Shown in pieces: positions 25,239 to 34,491 of a stretch of 64,000 bases of DNA (the first letter of the stretch is position 1; each line of letters starts with the position of its first letter). The notes beneath the pieces are model-generated. The model was not told the origin of the DNA. It saw only the letters and a program-made list of their open reading frames with translations, and did no database searches. This DNA comes from Alistipes sp. ZOR0009 (lineage in GTDB: Bacteria; Bacteroidota; Bacteroidia; Bacteroidales; ZOR0009): NCBI RefSeq assembly GCF_000798815.1, contig NZ_JTLD01000119.1:62001-126000 (forward strand), in the 5' to 3' direction. The position numbers were made by a program, and so were the translations under genes.

Positions 25239-25865
25239 CTACTCTATTTTTTCGAAGGTTTCCGTTGCAAAGTTGTAGTTAAACACCTCTCCCGTTTCGA
25301 TGATGTAGTGCCAACCGTACACATTAAGTTCACCGCTTTTAACCTTCTTCTTTACCGTTGGGTAAGTCATCAGATGGCGCAGCTGGTGAACTACGTTAAC
25401 CTGCTCGGTCAGCCATTCGCGCTTGGCAAGGTTATCCTCTCCGTTCATCATCTTCATCACCTGAGGCTTCACGCACGCCGAAAGTTCGAGCCACTTCCGC
25501 ATATGCGGAACGGTAACCAGCTCGTCTGGCTCCATAAATAGCGCCTTGCAGCCGCCGCAGTTCGAATGGCCGCATATAACGATGCTCTTCACGTTTAGGA
25601 TCATCAGCGCAAACTCGATGGCCGAAGTGGTGGCCAGATACTCCCCGCTCTCGCGGTACATGGGCACTATGTTGGCGATGTTCCGAACCACAAAAAGTTC
25701 ACCAGGTAGCGTACGCGTTATCAGGTTAGGCACAACCCTAGAGTCGGCACAACCAATGAATAGCGTATGCGGATTTTGCTTCTTTCCGAGCTCCTTAAAT
25801 AGTTCTTCGTGCTCCTCAAAGTCTTTCTGATTAAAATGGATGACACCCTCAAATAGTTCCTTCAT
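25239..25865 (-). CDS. can: Beta-class carbonic anhydrase
   Basis: A 208-residue cytoplasmic zinc enzyme that hydrates CO2 to bicarbonate. All ligands and catalytic residues of the beta class are visible: Cys39, Asp41 and Arg43 in GCADSR, then His100 and Cys103 in CGHSNCGG. The length is normal. In capnophilic Bacteroidales it supplies bicarbonate for PEP carboxykinase and fatty-acid synthesis. It is monocistronic. CATCTTTG on the minus strand at 25892-25885 is a near-consensus promoter box 20 bases before the start. Confidence 0.93.
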   Translation of the reverse strand: MKELFEGVIHFNQKDFEEHEELFKELGKKQNPHTLFIGCADSRVVPNLITRTLPGELFVVRNIANIVPMYRESGEYLATTSAIEFALMILNVKSIVICGHSNCGGCKALFMEPDELVTVPHMRKWLELSACVKPQVMKMMNGEDNLAKREWLTEQVNVVHQLRHLMTYPTVKKKVKSGELNVYGWHYIIETGEVFNYNFATETFEKIE

Positions 25866-25884
25866 TGTTGCTCAATCGTGTTTT

Positions 25885-25892
25885 CAAAGATG
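25885..25892 (-). promoter_or_regulatory. Probable promoter -7 box CATCTTTG for carbonic anhydrase
   Basis: One mismatch from TAnnTTTG, read on the minus strand, about 20 bases upstream of the ATG at 25865. Confidence 0.45.
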
Positions 25893-26005
25893 AAGTGCTT
25901 GTATTAAACATTCAAGTCTCGCTAAAAACCGAATAAAACACAAAATGTTTAGCTATTTATAAAGATGTCTACCAATTTTTTAAGCCAGTAAGCGCATCTC
26001 CGTTC

Positions 26006-26013
26006 TATCTTTG
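26006..26013 (+). promoter_or_regulatory. Promoter -7 box TATCTTTG directly ahead of the ttcA-like ATG
   Basis: An exact TAnnTTTG match ending only six bases before ATG 26020. If transcription starts the usual 5-8 bases downstream of the box, the mRNA begins at or almost at the initiator codon, which would make it leaderless. A TTG at 26011 overlaps the box and cannot be the start. Confidence 0.6.
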
Positions 26014-26019
26014 CGCGCT

Positions 26020-26832
26020 ATGAAATCGGTAGAAAAACGTGCGATAGAAAAGGCTTTTAAAAAGATCAGCGCCAAAGTCATACAGTATATCTACAAGGTA
26101 AACCTCCTATGCGATAACGATCATATCATGGTAGGCCTATCAGGAGGAAAAGACTCCTACCTTCTCCTCGAAATTTTGTCCGAATGCAAGCGTAGGCTAC
26201 CGTACAACATAACCGTAAGCGCAGTTCACATTGCGCTAGATAATGTAGGATACGAAGTCGACACGAATTACATGGCTACACTATGCCAAAAGCTCAACAT
26301 TCCGCTGCACATCGTTCACCAAGACATCGCTACCGACGAGGAAAAGAAAAAGGGAATGTGCTTCGTTTGCTCATGGACCCGACGCAAGCTAATCTTTAAC
26401 CTCCTGCACGCACAGCAATGCACAAAGCTGGCATTTGGCCATCACATGGACGATGCCGTACAAACCATGCTCATGAACCAGGTTTGGCACGGGACTCTCA
26501 GCTCCATGCCCTGCTCGCTCTCCATGCTCGACAATAAGGTAGAGCTTATCCGCCCGCTTCTATGCCTTACAGAAGATGATGTGCTTGCCTACATATCGCT
26601 ACGCGACTACCCTGCATCCATAAAAGTTTGTCCCCACGACGACAAAACAAAAAGGCAAGAAATTCGGAATATCATGTCGCAGATAAAGAATTTGAATAGA
26701 GCGGCTCTTAAAAACATGTTTCGCTCCATGGAAAATATTTTCCCCGAGTATTTACCGCAATCAGGAAAAGATCTAAAAACAAGGAATAGCGAAAATCTTA
26801 TAGAAAAAAATAAGGCATCACGGATTTCGTAA
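26020..26832 (+). CDS. ttcA: TtcA-like tRNA 2-thiolation enzyme (PP-loop ATPase)
   Basis: A 270-residue cytoplasmic ATP-pyrophosphatase. The PP-loop SGGKDS is at residues 41-46. The cysteines that in TtcA hold an iron-sulfur cluster are present as Cys114 and Cys117 (CFVC) and Cys204 (VCPHDDKTKR). TtcA makes 2-thiocytidine at position 32 of certain tRNAs; close relatives act on other positions, so the exact base is uncertain. The start at 26020 is chosen because the upstream TTG lies inside the promoter box. It is monocistronic. Confidence 0.85.
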   Translation: MKSVEKRAIEKAFKKISAKVIQYIYKVNLLCDNDHIMVGLSGGKDSYLLLEILSECKRRLPYNITVSAVHIALDNVGYEVDTNYMATLCQKLNIPLHIVHQDIATDEEKKKGMCFVCSWTRRKLIFNLLHAQQCTKLAFGHHMDDAVQTMLMNQVWHGTLSSMPCSLSMLDNKVELIRPLLCLTEDDVLAYISLRDYPASIKVCPHDDKTKRQEIRNIMSQIKNLNRAALKNMFRSMENIFPEYLPQSGKDLKTRNSENLIEKNKASRIS

Positions 26833-26840
26833 TGCCTTAT
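26810..26840 (+). terminator. Hairpin overlapping the ttcA-like stop codon
   Basis: ATAAGGCAT at 26810-26818 pairs perfectly with 26832-26840. There is no T-run, so it may stabilise the mRNA end and not terminate by itself. The remaining gap up to 27060 shows nothing else. Confidence 0.45.
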
Positions 26841-27065
26841 CGCTAAATTAAATTTAACACTGCCGTTGATACAAAATCTTCTTATTCTTAAAGTATTATC
26901 TATAATATACCAATTAATCGCCTCAAAAAAATCATGCAAACAATCTAAAAACAGGGTGTCGTTTTTGCTGTTGCTGTGTTTTGAGAACAAGACAAAGGTG
27001 CGCAAAAAGCCCCCTCTCTTCTAGGTAGAAAATACCTGTTTTTGCAAAAGAGGTAAAAATACGGG

Positions 27066-27092
27066 GCAAAAAAAGGAGCCCTTCGCCCCTTA
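27066..27092 (-). terminator. Terminator after the response regulator
   Basis: On the minus strand AAGGGGC, GAAG loop, GGCTCCTT followed by seven T: a 7-bp stem with one wobble pair. Confidence 0.75.
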
Positions 27093-27117
27093 ATTTAGAA
27101 TACTACGATACAGTTGA

Positions 27118-27810
27118 TTATTGGGCAAAGAGACATTCGTCAATACTAATAATGCCCTTCTGGATGGCATATACAACTAGTCCAGCCGTATTTTTCGCCC
27201 CTGTTTTAAGCAAAAGATTCCCCTTATGACCTTCCACTGTCCTTTTTGTGATGAACAGTTTATCAGCAATTTGCTGGGCCGTTAGCTGCTGGCAAATCAG
27301 CTTAAGAATTTCCACCTCCCTGTCCGATAAAGACTCTTCCGTTGTCAGCGCAGGTTCTGGCACATTCGAGGATATTTGGTTTCTCATAACCTCAACCTGC
27401 TCGTTCATAAAGTAAAATCCTTTTGCCTGCACCTCAAGAATTGCCTCTACAAGAAGGTTGGGTGCGATTCCCTTAGGAAGAAATGCATTTACACCCAACT
27501 TAAGCATGTATCCCATAAATGACTTTTTGTAATGGGATGATATGATTACAATTTTTAAGTTCGGATGATCTTGCTTTAAAGCAGAGGCTGCTTCCATACC
27601 GTCCATACCGCCCATTTGAAGATCTAGCAATATCACATCAGGAGTTGGCTTTTTCGTTTGGAGCAACTTTATAATTTCTTCTCCACTAGAAGCAGTATAA
27701 AGAACTTTTAACCCATCGTATCTAGAAAAATACTCGGCAAGAAGCGTAGTAATCAGCGCTTCGTCATCAACAATAGCAATTTTAATTGCTTCACCCCCAT
27801 TATTAGTCAT
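27118..27810 (-). CDS. NarL/LuxR-type response regulator
   Basis: A 230-residue two-component regulator. The receiver domain occupies residues 10-125, with acidic pocket Asp15-Asp16, phospho-acceptor Asp63 in LLDLQMGG and Lys of the PKG motif near 113. The C-terminal LuxR-type helix-turn-helix is at about 165-220 (LSDREVEILKLICQQLTAQQIADKLF). It lies 107 bases downstream of the cognate-looking histidine kinase in the same orientation. It is the last gene of a four-gene minus-strand signalling unit. Confidence 0.92.
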   Translation of the reverse strand: MTNNGGEAIKIAIVDDEALITTLLAEYFSRYDGLKVLYTASSGEEIIKLLQTKKPTPDVILLDLQMGGMDGMEAASALKQDHPNLKIVIISSHYKKSFMGYMLKLGVNAFLPKGIAPNLLVEAILEVQAKGFYFMNEQVEVMRNQISSNVPEPALTTEESLSDREVEILKLICQQLTAQQIADKLFITKRTVEGHKGNLLLKTGAKNTAGLVVYAIQKGIISIDECLFAQ

Positions 27811-27917
27811 CTAAATAATTTTTAGTAGCACTCCACACCGATGCCTAACACAATAAGTCCGCATACGAGTACCATTAAATTTTCAGCAATATTAAATTAT
27901 GGGAGAAAGTTAGCTAA

Positions 27918-28715
27918 TTAACTCTTAGCATCAATCTTGAACACCAATAAAAAGCGAGATCCTCTCCCTTTAATAGATTTAAATTTCCAAGAAGCCTTTA
28001 AAAGCTGAGCTCGGAGTTCAATATTTTTCAAGCCTAGTCCTTTTGCTTGAATATCGACATCAAAACCAACACCATTATCACCTACGACAAGAGCAATACT
28101 TTCCTTAAATAGATGAACCCTCACAAAAAGAGTAGATGCCTTTGCGTGCTTTAGCGCATTATTAATAACCTCCTGAACAATTCGAAACAGCTGCAGCTTC
28201 ACCTCTGCATTCAAGTCAACTTCTCGACAATAGCTATAGTGGCAATCTAAAGCGTACGCCGACTTTAGAGGTGACATAAAATCATCTATCAGCTCGCATA
28301 ACGTCGTTTGCTCCAGCAATGGTGGACGTAAATCGTGAGTAATTCTACGCGCTATCGTAATTGAATTCCCCAACAATTCAGCAGGATTAACCTTATCGCT
28401 TTTCATTTGCAAAGCATAGGTAAGAACCGTTAACTTAGAAATAAGCTCATCATGAAGATCTGAAGCGATCCTATTTCGCTCCTTTTCCTGCACCCGAACA
28501 CTATTCCATAGCAACTCCTGCTGATGCTCCATTTTTGCCTTTACAAATTTCCGTTGCTCGGCAACAACCCTCTTTATGTAACTTCTGGTAATAACAATAA
28601 TGCTCCCAACCAAAAGCACAACAAATAGTAGCGCTATTCCTAAACCAAACGCAAAGACTTGCGGGTCTTGCCATTCCGCCATATTAGATAAATTATTATT
28701 ATGTAGTAGAGACAA
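27918..28715 (-). CDS. NarX-type sensor histidine kinase (HisKA_3)
   Basis: A 265-residue kinase with one membrane helix (about 23-42) and no extracellular sensor domain. A short coiled coil leads to the HisKA_3 dimerisation box ERNRIASDLHDEL with phospho-His88. The C-terminal HATPase_c domain shows GDNGVGFD and GLGLKNIELRA. The absence of its own sensor suggests it listens to a partner. The two upstream genes in the same direction encode a six-helix membrane protein and a soluble protein and are the obvious candidates. A second possible start at Met12 exists. Confidence 0.9.
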   Translation of the reverse strand: MSLLHNNNLSNMAEWQDPQVFAFGLGIALLFVVLLVGSIIVITRSYIKRVVAEQRKFVKAKMEHQQELLWNSVRVQEKERNRIASDLHDELISKLTVLTYALQMKSDKVNPAELLGNSITIARRITHDLRPPLLEQTTLCELIDDFMSPLKSAYALDCHYSYCREVDLNAEVKLQLFRIVQEVINNALKHAKASTLFVRVHLFKESIALVVGDNGVGFDVDIQAKGLGLKNIELRAQLLKASWKFKSIKGRGSRFLLVFKIDAKS

Positions 28716-28756
28716 ACAATGGTAAGATTAAAAAACCAAAAAAACATTACAATACC

Positions 28757-29308
28757 TTAATTTGCATTTACCAAAAAATTAATTGCCAAAAAAATAATCA
28801 AGTTTAGTGAAAAGAAAATGAGACTTGCAGCATTAAGTACATTAAGTTCAAATGTCGGCTTTATCTTACCTTTAACAACATCTAAATAGTAGATCAAACA
28901 GAAAATAACAATACCAGCATCTGCAATAACCTTACCATAAGATTGAAAGCTAGACGCATTAAACATACTTCCAATTCGAGATAAATCAATCAATATTAAG
29001 CCTAGCAAGACAAAAATAAAATATAAAAAATATCTATTTTTACTTTTAACTACATGCTTGTAATACAATATTGAAAACAGCAACAACTCCAACAATGCAT
29101 ATATTGGAATTAAGAATAGATTATATTTTAAATTAGAAAAAGATCCAAAATATTTGGACATAACTTCTGTTACAAAGCCAAGAATTAGATATAACAACAA
29201 TAAACGAAAGCATCCTGTAAGATGCTTTCTACAATAGATCCCAATAGCAATTCCCAATATAAGAATTATGGGAGAAATCAACGTTATCGCAAAAAGAGAT
29301 TTAAACAT
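28757..29308 (-). CDS. Six-helix membrane protein upstream of the histidine kinase
   Basis: I do not recognise a named family. The 183 residues are almost entirely hydrophobic, with about six helices: around 5-25, 32-50, 63-82, 92-112, 126-146 and 155-178. There are few conserved polar residues apart from Asp and Arg in LIDLSRIG. Its start codon overlaps the stop of the 225-residue gene by one base (TAATG), and the kinase begins 41 bases downstream. It may be the membrane sensor for the sensorless kinase that follows. Confidence 0.65.
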   Translation of the reverse strand: MFKSLFAITLISPIILILGIAIGIYCRKHLTGCFRLLLLYLILGFVTEVMSKYFGSFSNLKYNLFLIPIYALLELLLFSILYYKHVVKSKNRYFLYFIFVLLGLILIDLSRIGSMFNASSFQSYGKVIADAGIVIFCLIYYLDVVKGKIKPTFELNVLNAASLIFFSLNLIIFLAINFLVNAN

Positions 29309-29985
29309 TAAAACAGAGTCATCTCATTAGGTCTAAAAGGAGGAACAGGACTAGTAAAATCCTCAACAGGCACACCATCCCTAGATTGAGCAGCAGCAAA
29401 AGCAGTTGTCCGCATTCTTCCCTCCATATGTTTTGCTTTAGGAGCCATAGTTACGCCCCAAAGCATCAAATCTGCGGCATCTCCATTAAGACCAAAAACA
29501 AACATGCTTTCCTCTACTCCTGCTTCGGCAAAGTGACTAACAAGGTTGCTAAACGGAATTATGAAAGCCTTAAACAAACCTGCCTCGGTGTTAACCTGAT
29601 TGCTAACCCAAGCATCCATGGTGGTATTCCAACGCATAATACGTTTTAAGGCATCCATTACTGTAATACTGCCGTTTACAGCATTGTCTATAAAGTTTCC
29701 ATCCAAGATGTCTAGACTTGGAAGATAAGGTTGTGCAAAAATACGATCAGTATTTGCAGCAATATCTTTGCTAGACTCACTATCAACAAAGATGAACTTT
29801 AGTTCTTCACCAAAAATCCCGATATATGCATGAAGCTCGCTAGGGGCATTTTGGTTCCAAACCTCGAATTGCTGACGGTTAATAATTACACAAGCACCTT
29901 GATTTAAGTAAGAGAGGGCTTGTTCTGCAGAATTCCTTACTGAATCCCACTTTTGAATGGCTTGTTTTACTTCGTTAAGTTCCAT
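29308..29985 (-). CDS. Uncharacterised soluble protein, first gene of the signalling unit
   Basis: A 225-residue protein without signal peptide, membrane helix or any motif I can name. It is mixed alpha/beta, with an N-terminal helical stretch, a central Asp-rich region (VDSESSKDIAANTDR) and a Pro-rich end (TSPVPPFRPNEM). It overlaps the membrane-protein gene by one base and so shares its transcript. It could be a cytoplasmic partner or a ligand-binding input to the kinase. This is positional inference only. Confidence 0.6.
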   Translation of the reverse strand: MELNEVKQAIQKWDSVRNSAEQALSYLNQGACVIINRQQFEVWNQNAPSELHAYIGIFGEELKFIFVDSESSKDIAANTDRIFAQPYLPSLDILDGNFIDNAVNGSITVMDALKRIMRWNTTMDAWVSNQVNTEAGLFKAFIIPFSNLVSHFAEAGVEESMFVFGLNGDAADLMLWGVTMAPKAKHMEGRMRTTAFAAAQSRDGVPVEDFTSPVPPFRPNEMTLF

Positions 29986-30116
29986 GTTTAGTTAATTTTT
30001 AAGTTAGATTATCGAACTCACAATAATACTTTTTTAAACTCAAATATTAGCATTTAACATAGAACTTTTTTCAGCACAACCTTCATTTTTCAATAATCAT
30101 TCGTATACAAACAAAC

Positions 30117-30151
30117 TGTAGGCAAGATCCTTGTTATAAATCTTGCCTACA
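30117..30151. terminator. Hairpin between the beta-barrel gene and the signalling unit
   Basis: TGTAGGCAAGAT at 30117-30128 is perfectly complementary to 30140-30151 with an 11-base loop. It probably ends the minus-strand outer membrane protein transcript, leaving a 110-base 3' tail. Confidence 0.55.
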
Positions 30152-30260
30152 AGCCGCCATCTAAAGAATATGAAATTAATAACAAAAAGACACAACAACT
30201 TCAATTACTCACAGCACAACAATCACATAATCAAAATTATGTAACATTAAAATCAAACTA

Positions 30261-30851
30261 TTAAAAATTAAATCCTGCACCAAAAGTTATATTTAACGCC
30301 TGCACCTTTTGCTCTCCATAGTCGTACCGATACTTTATTTTCGCATCAAAATAATCTAAAGAGGCATTAACTGTCCAATGCGTTCCTATAAAACAACGTA
30401 AGCTAACCCCTGCATCATAAGAAAAACCACAGCCAGAGACATCCATCGCAAAGCCATCATTTATTTGAAGCTGAGAATACCCTCCCATCATCCGCATATC
30501 GATTCTTACTCTTTGAGAAGCGGGAACGCTAAATACAGGCCCCACCAACAAAGCATTGTAAAGATATTTTGGATTATCCCCCCAATTAGAATCTGACATT
30601 TTAGAGAAAGTTGCATTGGCCATAACCCCAAAACCGAAGTTGCTATTAAACAAAACTCCACCATTAAGCAGAACATTAAAACCTGTTTTGGCAAAACCTC
30701 CTGAATTGGAATTTTTACTTGCAAAATCTCCCACCGCAAAAGATGGACCAACTGATAAATTGGCGAATACGGGAAAACGCTGTGGAAAAGAACGTTGATA
30801 GGTAGCCACTAACAGTAGCATAAAACCTACCATTTTAAATAGCCTTCTCAT
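30261..30851 (-). CDS. Outer membrane beta-barrel protein (OmpA/PorT-like, small)
   Basis: A 196-residue exported protein: signal peptide FKMVGFMLLLVATYQRSFPQ, then alternating strands such as FPVFANLSVGPSFAVGDF and VNASLDYFDAKIKYRY, closing with VQALNITFGAGFNF whose terminal Phe is a barrel-assembly signal. It resembles the eight-strand porin-like barrels common in Bacteroidota (PF13568-like), of unknown ligand. It is monocistronic and divergent from the OPT transporter gene across a 230-base spacer. Confidence 0.78.
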   Translation of the reverse strand: MRRLFKMVGFMLLLVATYQRSFPQRFPVFANLSVGPSFAVGDFASKNSNSGGFAKTGFNVLLNGGVLFNSNFGFGVMANATFSKMSDSNWGDNPKYLYNALLVGPVFSVPASQRVRIDMRMMGGYSQLQINDGFAMDVSGCGFSYDAGVSLRCFIGTHWTVNASLDYFDAKIKYRYDYGEQKVQALNITFGAGFNF

Positions 30852-31083
30852 AATAATGCTCCTCCTTCAACACAAAATCTACATCCCAAAAGCATTAATC
30901 AAGTGAGAATCGCCTGAATATGTGCCATTGTACATATAAGACAAAAGCGACAAAAACTAGTTCATGTGTAACACATAAATAAAGCTCAACCGCAAGTTTT
31001 GAAGTGTTATAAAATCTAACCATCATAATAGCAACCAGAAAGAGTATTTGCTATATTGGCAAATCATTTGAAAACTTAACACT

Positions 31084-33084
31084 ATGCATACAGACACTGA
31101 CGAAAAACCAAAAGGGTTACCAGAAAATGCCTATCGCGAACTAGGTGAAGGTGAGGCTTACGAGCCTATCCTATCTCCGCAAAAAAGCTACCCTGAAGTT
31201 ACAACCTACTCTCTTCTCATGGGAGTTGTAATGGCAATCATCTTCTCTGCAGCAGCAGCCTATCTAGGCCTCAAAGTCGGGCAAGTTTTTGAAGCGGCAA
31301 TTCCAATTGCCATTATTGCTGTCGGCCTTTCGACCGTACTTGGACGAAAAAATTCGCTTGGAGAAAACGTAATCATACAATCCATCGGAGCCTGCTCAGG
31401 AGTAATTGTTGCTGGAGCGATCTTTACGCTTCCTGCACTCTATATTCTTCAGGCAAAATATCCTGAACTAACAGTTAATTTTTTGGAGGTATTCCTATCC
31501 TCGCTTTTTGGAGGTGTACTCGGGATTCTTTTTTTAATTCCATTCCGTAAATACTTTGTATCAGATCAGCACGGGAAATACCCATTCCCTGAGGCTACAG
31601 CTACGACTGAAGTTCTTGTATCGGGTGCAAAAGGAGGAAACCAGGCAAAAGTGCTTGTAGTGGCAGGTTTAGTTGGTGGACTGTACGACTTTATTGTTGC
31701 CACCTTCGGAGCATGGAGCGAAGTTGTTACAACCCGTATAATCCCTGCAGGAGCAGAACTTGCCGACAAGGCTAAAATGGTATTTAAAGTAAACGTTGGC
31801 TCCGCACTTCTTGGCCTTGGCTACATTATCGGGCTTAAGTATGCGGCAATTATCTGCGCGGGTTCATTTGTTGCTTGGTTCGTGCTTATCCCTATTATAT
31901 CATACTTTGCCGATGGACAAACACTAGCCGTTGGTGCGAATGTGGTGAAATTGCTAAGCCAAATGTCAGCCGAAGAAATCTTCCGTTCTTAGGTACGTAA
32001 TATTGGAATTGGAGGTATTGCCATGGCTGGAATCATCGGAATTATTCGCTCTTCTGGCATCATCAAAAATGCTATTGGATTGGCTGGGAAAGAACTTGGA
32101 GGAAAGCACACGTCTAATAAAAATCAACCTCGCACGCAACTCGATCTTCCCATGAAGTTCATTGCAATAGGAACCATCGTTGCCGCCATTCTCATTTTCG
32201 TATTTTTCCAGCTGGGAGTTGTTCAAAACCTAACATTTGCTCTTGTTGGTTTAGTAATTGTAATGATTATAGCCTTCCTTTTTACCACCGTTGCCGCTAA
32301 CGCTATCGCCATTGTAGGCACCAACCCCGTATCGGGGATGACCCTTATGACTCTAATTATCTCTTCAGGAATTTTGGTTGCTGTTGGACTTAAAGGAACA
32401 TCAGGGATGGTTGCAGCCCTCGTTATTGGCGGCGTTGTTTGTACAGCACTCTCAATGGCTGGCGGATTTATTACCGACCTTAAGATTGGATACTGGATTG
32501 GAACAACCCCTCGCAAGCAGGAGACTTACAAATTTTTAGGAACGCTAGTGTCCGCCGCTACCGTAGGTGGTGTAATTATGGTTCTAAACAAAACTTACGG
32601 ATTTTCAGGAGAAGGTGCGCTTGTAGCGCCACAGGCCAACGCGATGGCCGCCGTAATTGAGCCAATGATGTCTGGACAACCAGCGCCTTGGATGCTTTAC
32701 GGAGCAGGAGCAGTTCTATCGCTTATCCTTACTATGATTGGGGTTCCAGCTCTAGCATTTGCTCTTGGAATGTTTATTCCTCTTGAACTAAATACCCCAT
32801 TACTAATTGGTGGACTTGTAGCCCATTTCGTTGCAACGCGCGCTAAAAACCCAGCCATCAACAAGGCAAGAAAGGAAAGAGGAACGTTAATTGCCTCCGG
32901 ATTTATTGCAGGTGGCGCACTGATGGGTGTTGTAAGTGCCATCATTCGTTTTGCGGGAACAAATCTAACCCTAAAAGGATGGGCCGAGAGCCACGGTGCA
33001 GAAATTCTCGCAGTTGTAATGTATGCCGCCATTATCGGATACTTTATCTGGGACTCTCTCCGAGCTAAACCTGAGGAGGAATAA
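31084..33084 (+). pseudogene. OPT family oligopeptide transporter interrupted by in-frame TAG
   Basis: Read through, this is one 666-codon frame encoding a normal-length OPT transporter: about 14-16 helices, N-terminal NAYRELGEGEAYEPI, and motif-rich LGLKVGQVFEAAIP. A TAG at 31990-31992 splits it after IFRS. The same frame resumes at once with VRNIGIGGIAMAGIIG, which is conserved OPT sequence, so nothing else is missing or shifted. A Tyr codon (TAT or TAC) to TAG change would explain it. The two halves would otherwise be 302 residues (31084-31992) and 353 residues (from ATG 32023). TAG ends other genes here, for example fumarase and satP, so it is not a sense codon in this organism. Peptidase T follows after 46 bases and would hydrolyse imported peptides. 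A sequencing error is also possible. Confidence 0.85.
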
Positions 33085-33130
33085 TTTGTTAGTGCGAACA
33101 GAAGTAAAAACAGACAAATAAAACATAGAA

Positions 33131-34357
33131 ATGTCAGAGAATATTTTAGACAAATTTTTGCGTTACGTAAAGATCGATACAGAATCCGACCCTAACTCAA
33201 AATCATATCCAAGCACCGAAAAGCAAAGAGTACTTGGTCGCCTGCTCGAAGAAGAACTTAAAGCGATTGGCCTAGCAAACGTAGATGTTGATGAACATGG
33301 CTACGTAACGGCAACCTTACCTTCGAATGTAGACAAAAAGGTGCCAACCATTGCCTTTATGGCGCACATGGATACTAGCCCAGATATGTCTGGAGCCAAC
33401 GTTAAGCCTCAGCTTTGGCCAAACTACGACGGAAACGACATACTTCTAAATAAGGAAACAGGCCTTACCCTAAAGGTGGCCGACTTCCCAGAAATTGCTG
33501 ATTACGTAGGTCAAACCATTATTACTACCGACGGAACCACCCTTTTGGGTGCAGATGATAAAGCGGGGATTGCAGCCATTATGTCGGCCATGGAATACAT
33601 GGTACAGCACCCTGAAATTAAGCATGGAGACATTCGAGTTGCCTTTTCGCACGACGAGGAGATTGGCTGCGGTGTAGACTACTTCAACGTAGAGAAACTA
33701 AACGCCGATTTTGGCTACACCATTGATGGAGGTGCAATTGGCGAACTCGAGTTCGAAAATTTCAACGCGGCAGGTGCTGTGGTAAAGATTCAGGGTCGCA
33801 ACATACATCCAGGCTATGCTAAAGACAAAATGCTAAATGCCATCCTTATTGGACAAGAATTTAACGCCATGCTACCCGTAAATCAGCGCCCAGAATATAC
33901 CACTGGCTACGATGGTTTCTACCACCTAATGAAATTTGACGGAACAGTAGAGCATGCCACCTTCCAGTACATCATCCGCGACCACGATCGCGCCAAGTTT
34001 GAGGCAAAAAAAATAGAGATTCAGCGCGTAGCCGAATTCCTAAATCAACGTTATGGAGCAGGCTGCGTTACCGTGGAGATTAAAGATCAATACTTTAACA
34101 TGCGCGAAATGGTTGAACCTCATTACCACATCATCGAAAATGCGGTGAAAGCAATGGAGATGGCCGACGTTAAACCACACATCATGCCAATCCGCGGTGG
34201 TACCGATGGCGCTAGACTTTCGTTCATGGGACTACCATGCCCTAATATATTTGCCGGTGGCCATAACTTCCACGGAAAATTTGAGTACATTCCTTTAGAG
34301 TCCATGGTAAAAGCAAAAGAAGTTATTGTTAATATTGCATCGCTTTACGCTGAGTAA
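33131..34357 (+). CDS. pepT: Peptidase T (tripeptide aminopeptidase)
   Basis: A 408-residue cytoplasmic M20 dizinc aminopeptidase that removes the N-terminal residue of tripeptides. The M20 metal-site residues are visible: His79 and Asp81 in AHMDTSPD, Asp142 in GADDKAG, catalytic Glu176 with Glu177 in SHDEEIG, and a late His in AGGHNFHGKFE. Length and order match PepT. It lies 46 bases after the OPT transporter with no terminator between them, so the pair forms a peptide uptake-and-hydrolysis operon. It ends with a strong terminator. Confidence 0.95.
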   Translation: MSENILDKFLRYVKIDTESDPNSKSYPSTEKQRVLGRLLEEELKAIGLANVDVDEHGYVTATLPSNVDKKVPTIAFMAHMDTSPDMSGANVKPQLWPNYDGNDILLNKETGLTLKVADFPEIADYVGQTIITTDGTTLLGADDKAGIAAIMSAMEYMVQHPEIKHGDIRVAFSHDEEIGCGVDYFNVEKLNADFGYTIDGGAIGELEFENFNAAGAVVKIQGRNIHPGYAKDKMLNAILIGQEFNAMLPVNQRPEYTTGYDGFYHLMKFDGTVEHATFQYIIRDHDRAKFEAKKIEIQRVAEFLNQRYGAGCVTVEIKDQYFNMREMVEPHYHIIENAVKAMEMADVKPHIMPIRGGTDGARLSFMGLPCPNIFAGGHNFHGKFEYIPLESMVKAKEVIVNIASLYAE

Positions 34358-34383
34358 GCAAAATGGAATGCTAGACCATACAC

Positions 34384-34416
34384 GGAGGAGTAAGGGCAAC
34401 CTTACTCCTCTTTTTT
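34384..34416 (+). terminator. Terminator hairpin after pepT
   Basis: GAGGAGTAAGG, GCAA loop, CCTTACTCCTC followed by TTTTTT: a perfect 11-bp stem. Confidence 0.92.
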
Positions 34417-34438
34417 ATTAAGGAGTCCCACATTTGTA

Positions 34439-34480
34439 GATATGTTTAGCGCCAAGAAAAATCTTGGCGCTAAACATATC
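34439..34480. repeat. Perfect 19-bp inverted repeat (hairpin with AAAA loop)
   Basis: 34439-34457 and 34462-34480 are exactly complementary over 19 bases, joined by AAAA. It lies 11 bases beyond the stop of the minus-strand cyclotransferase gene but lacks a T-run on either side. It is probably an mRNA 3'-end stabiliser or unusual terminator. Confidence 0.75.
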
Positions 34481-34491
34481 CGCAAAAGGAA

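Noticed and set aside
31990-31992. TAG as a sense codon (pyrrolysine or reassignment)
   Set aside because: TAG terminates several intact genes here, including fumarase and satP, and no pyrrolysine gene is visible.
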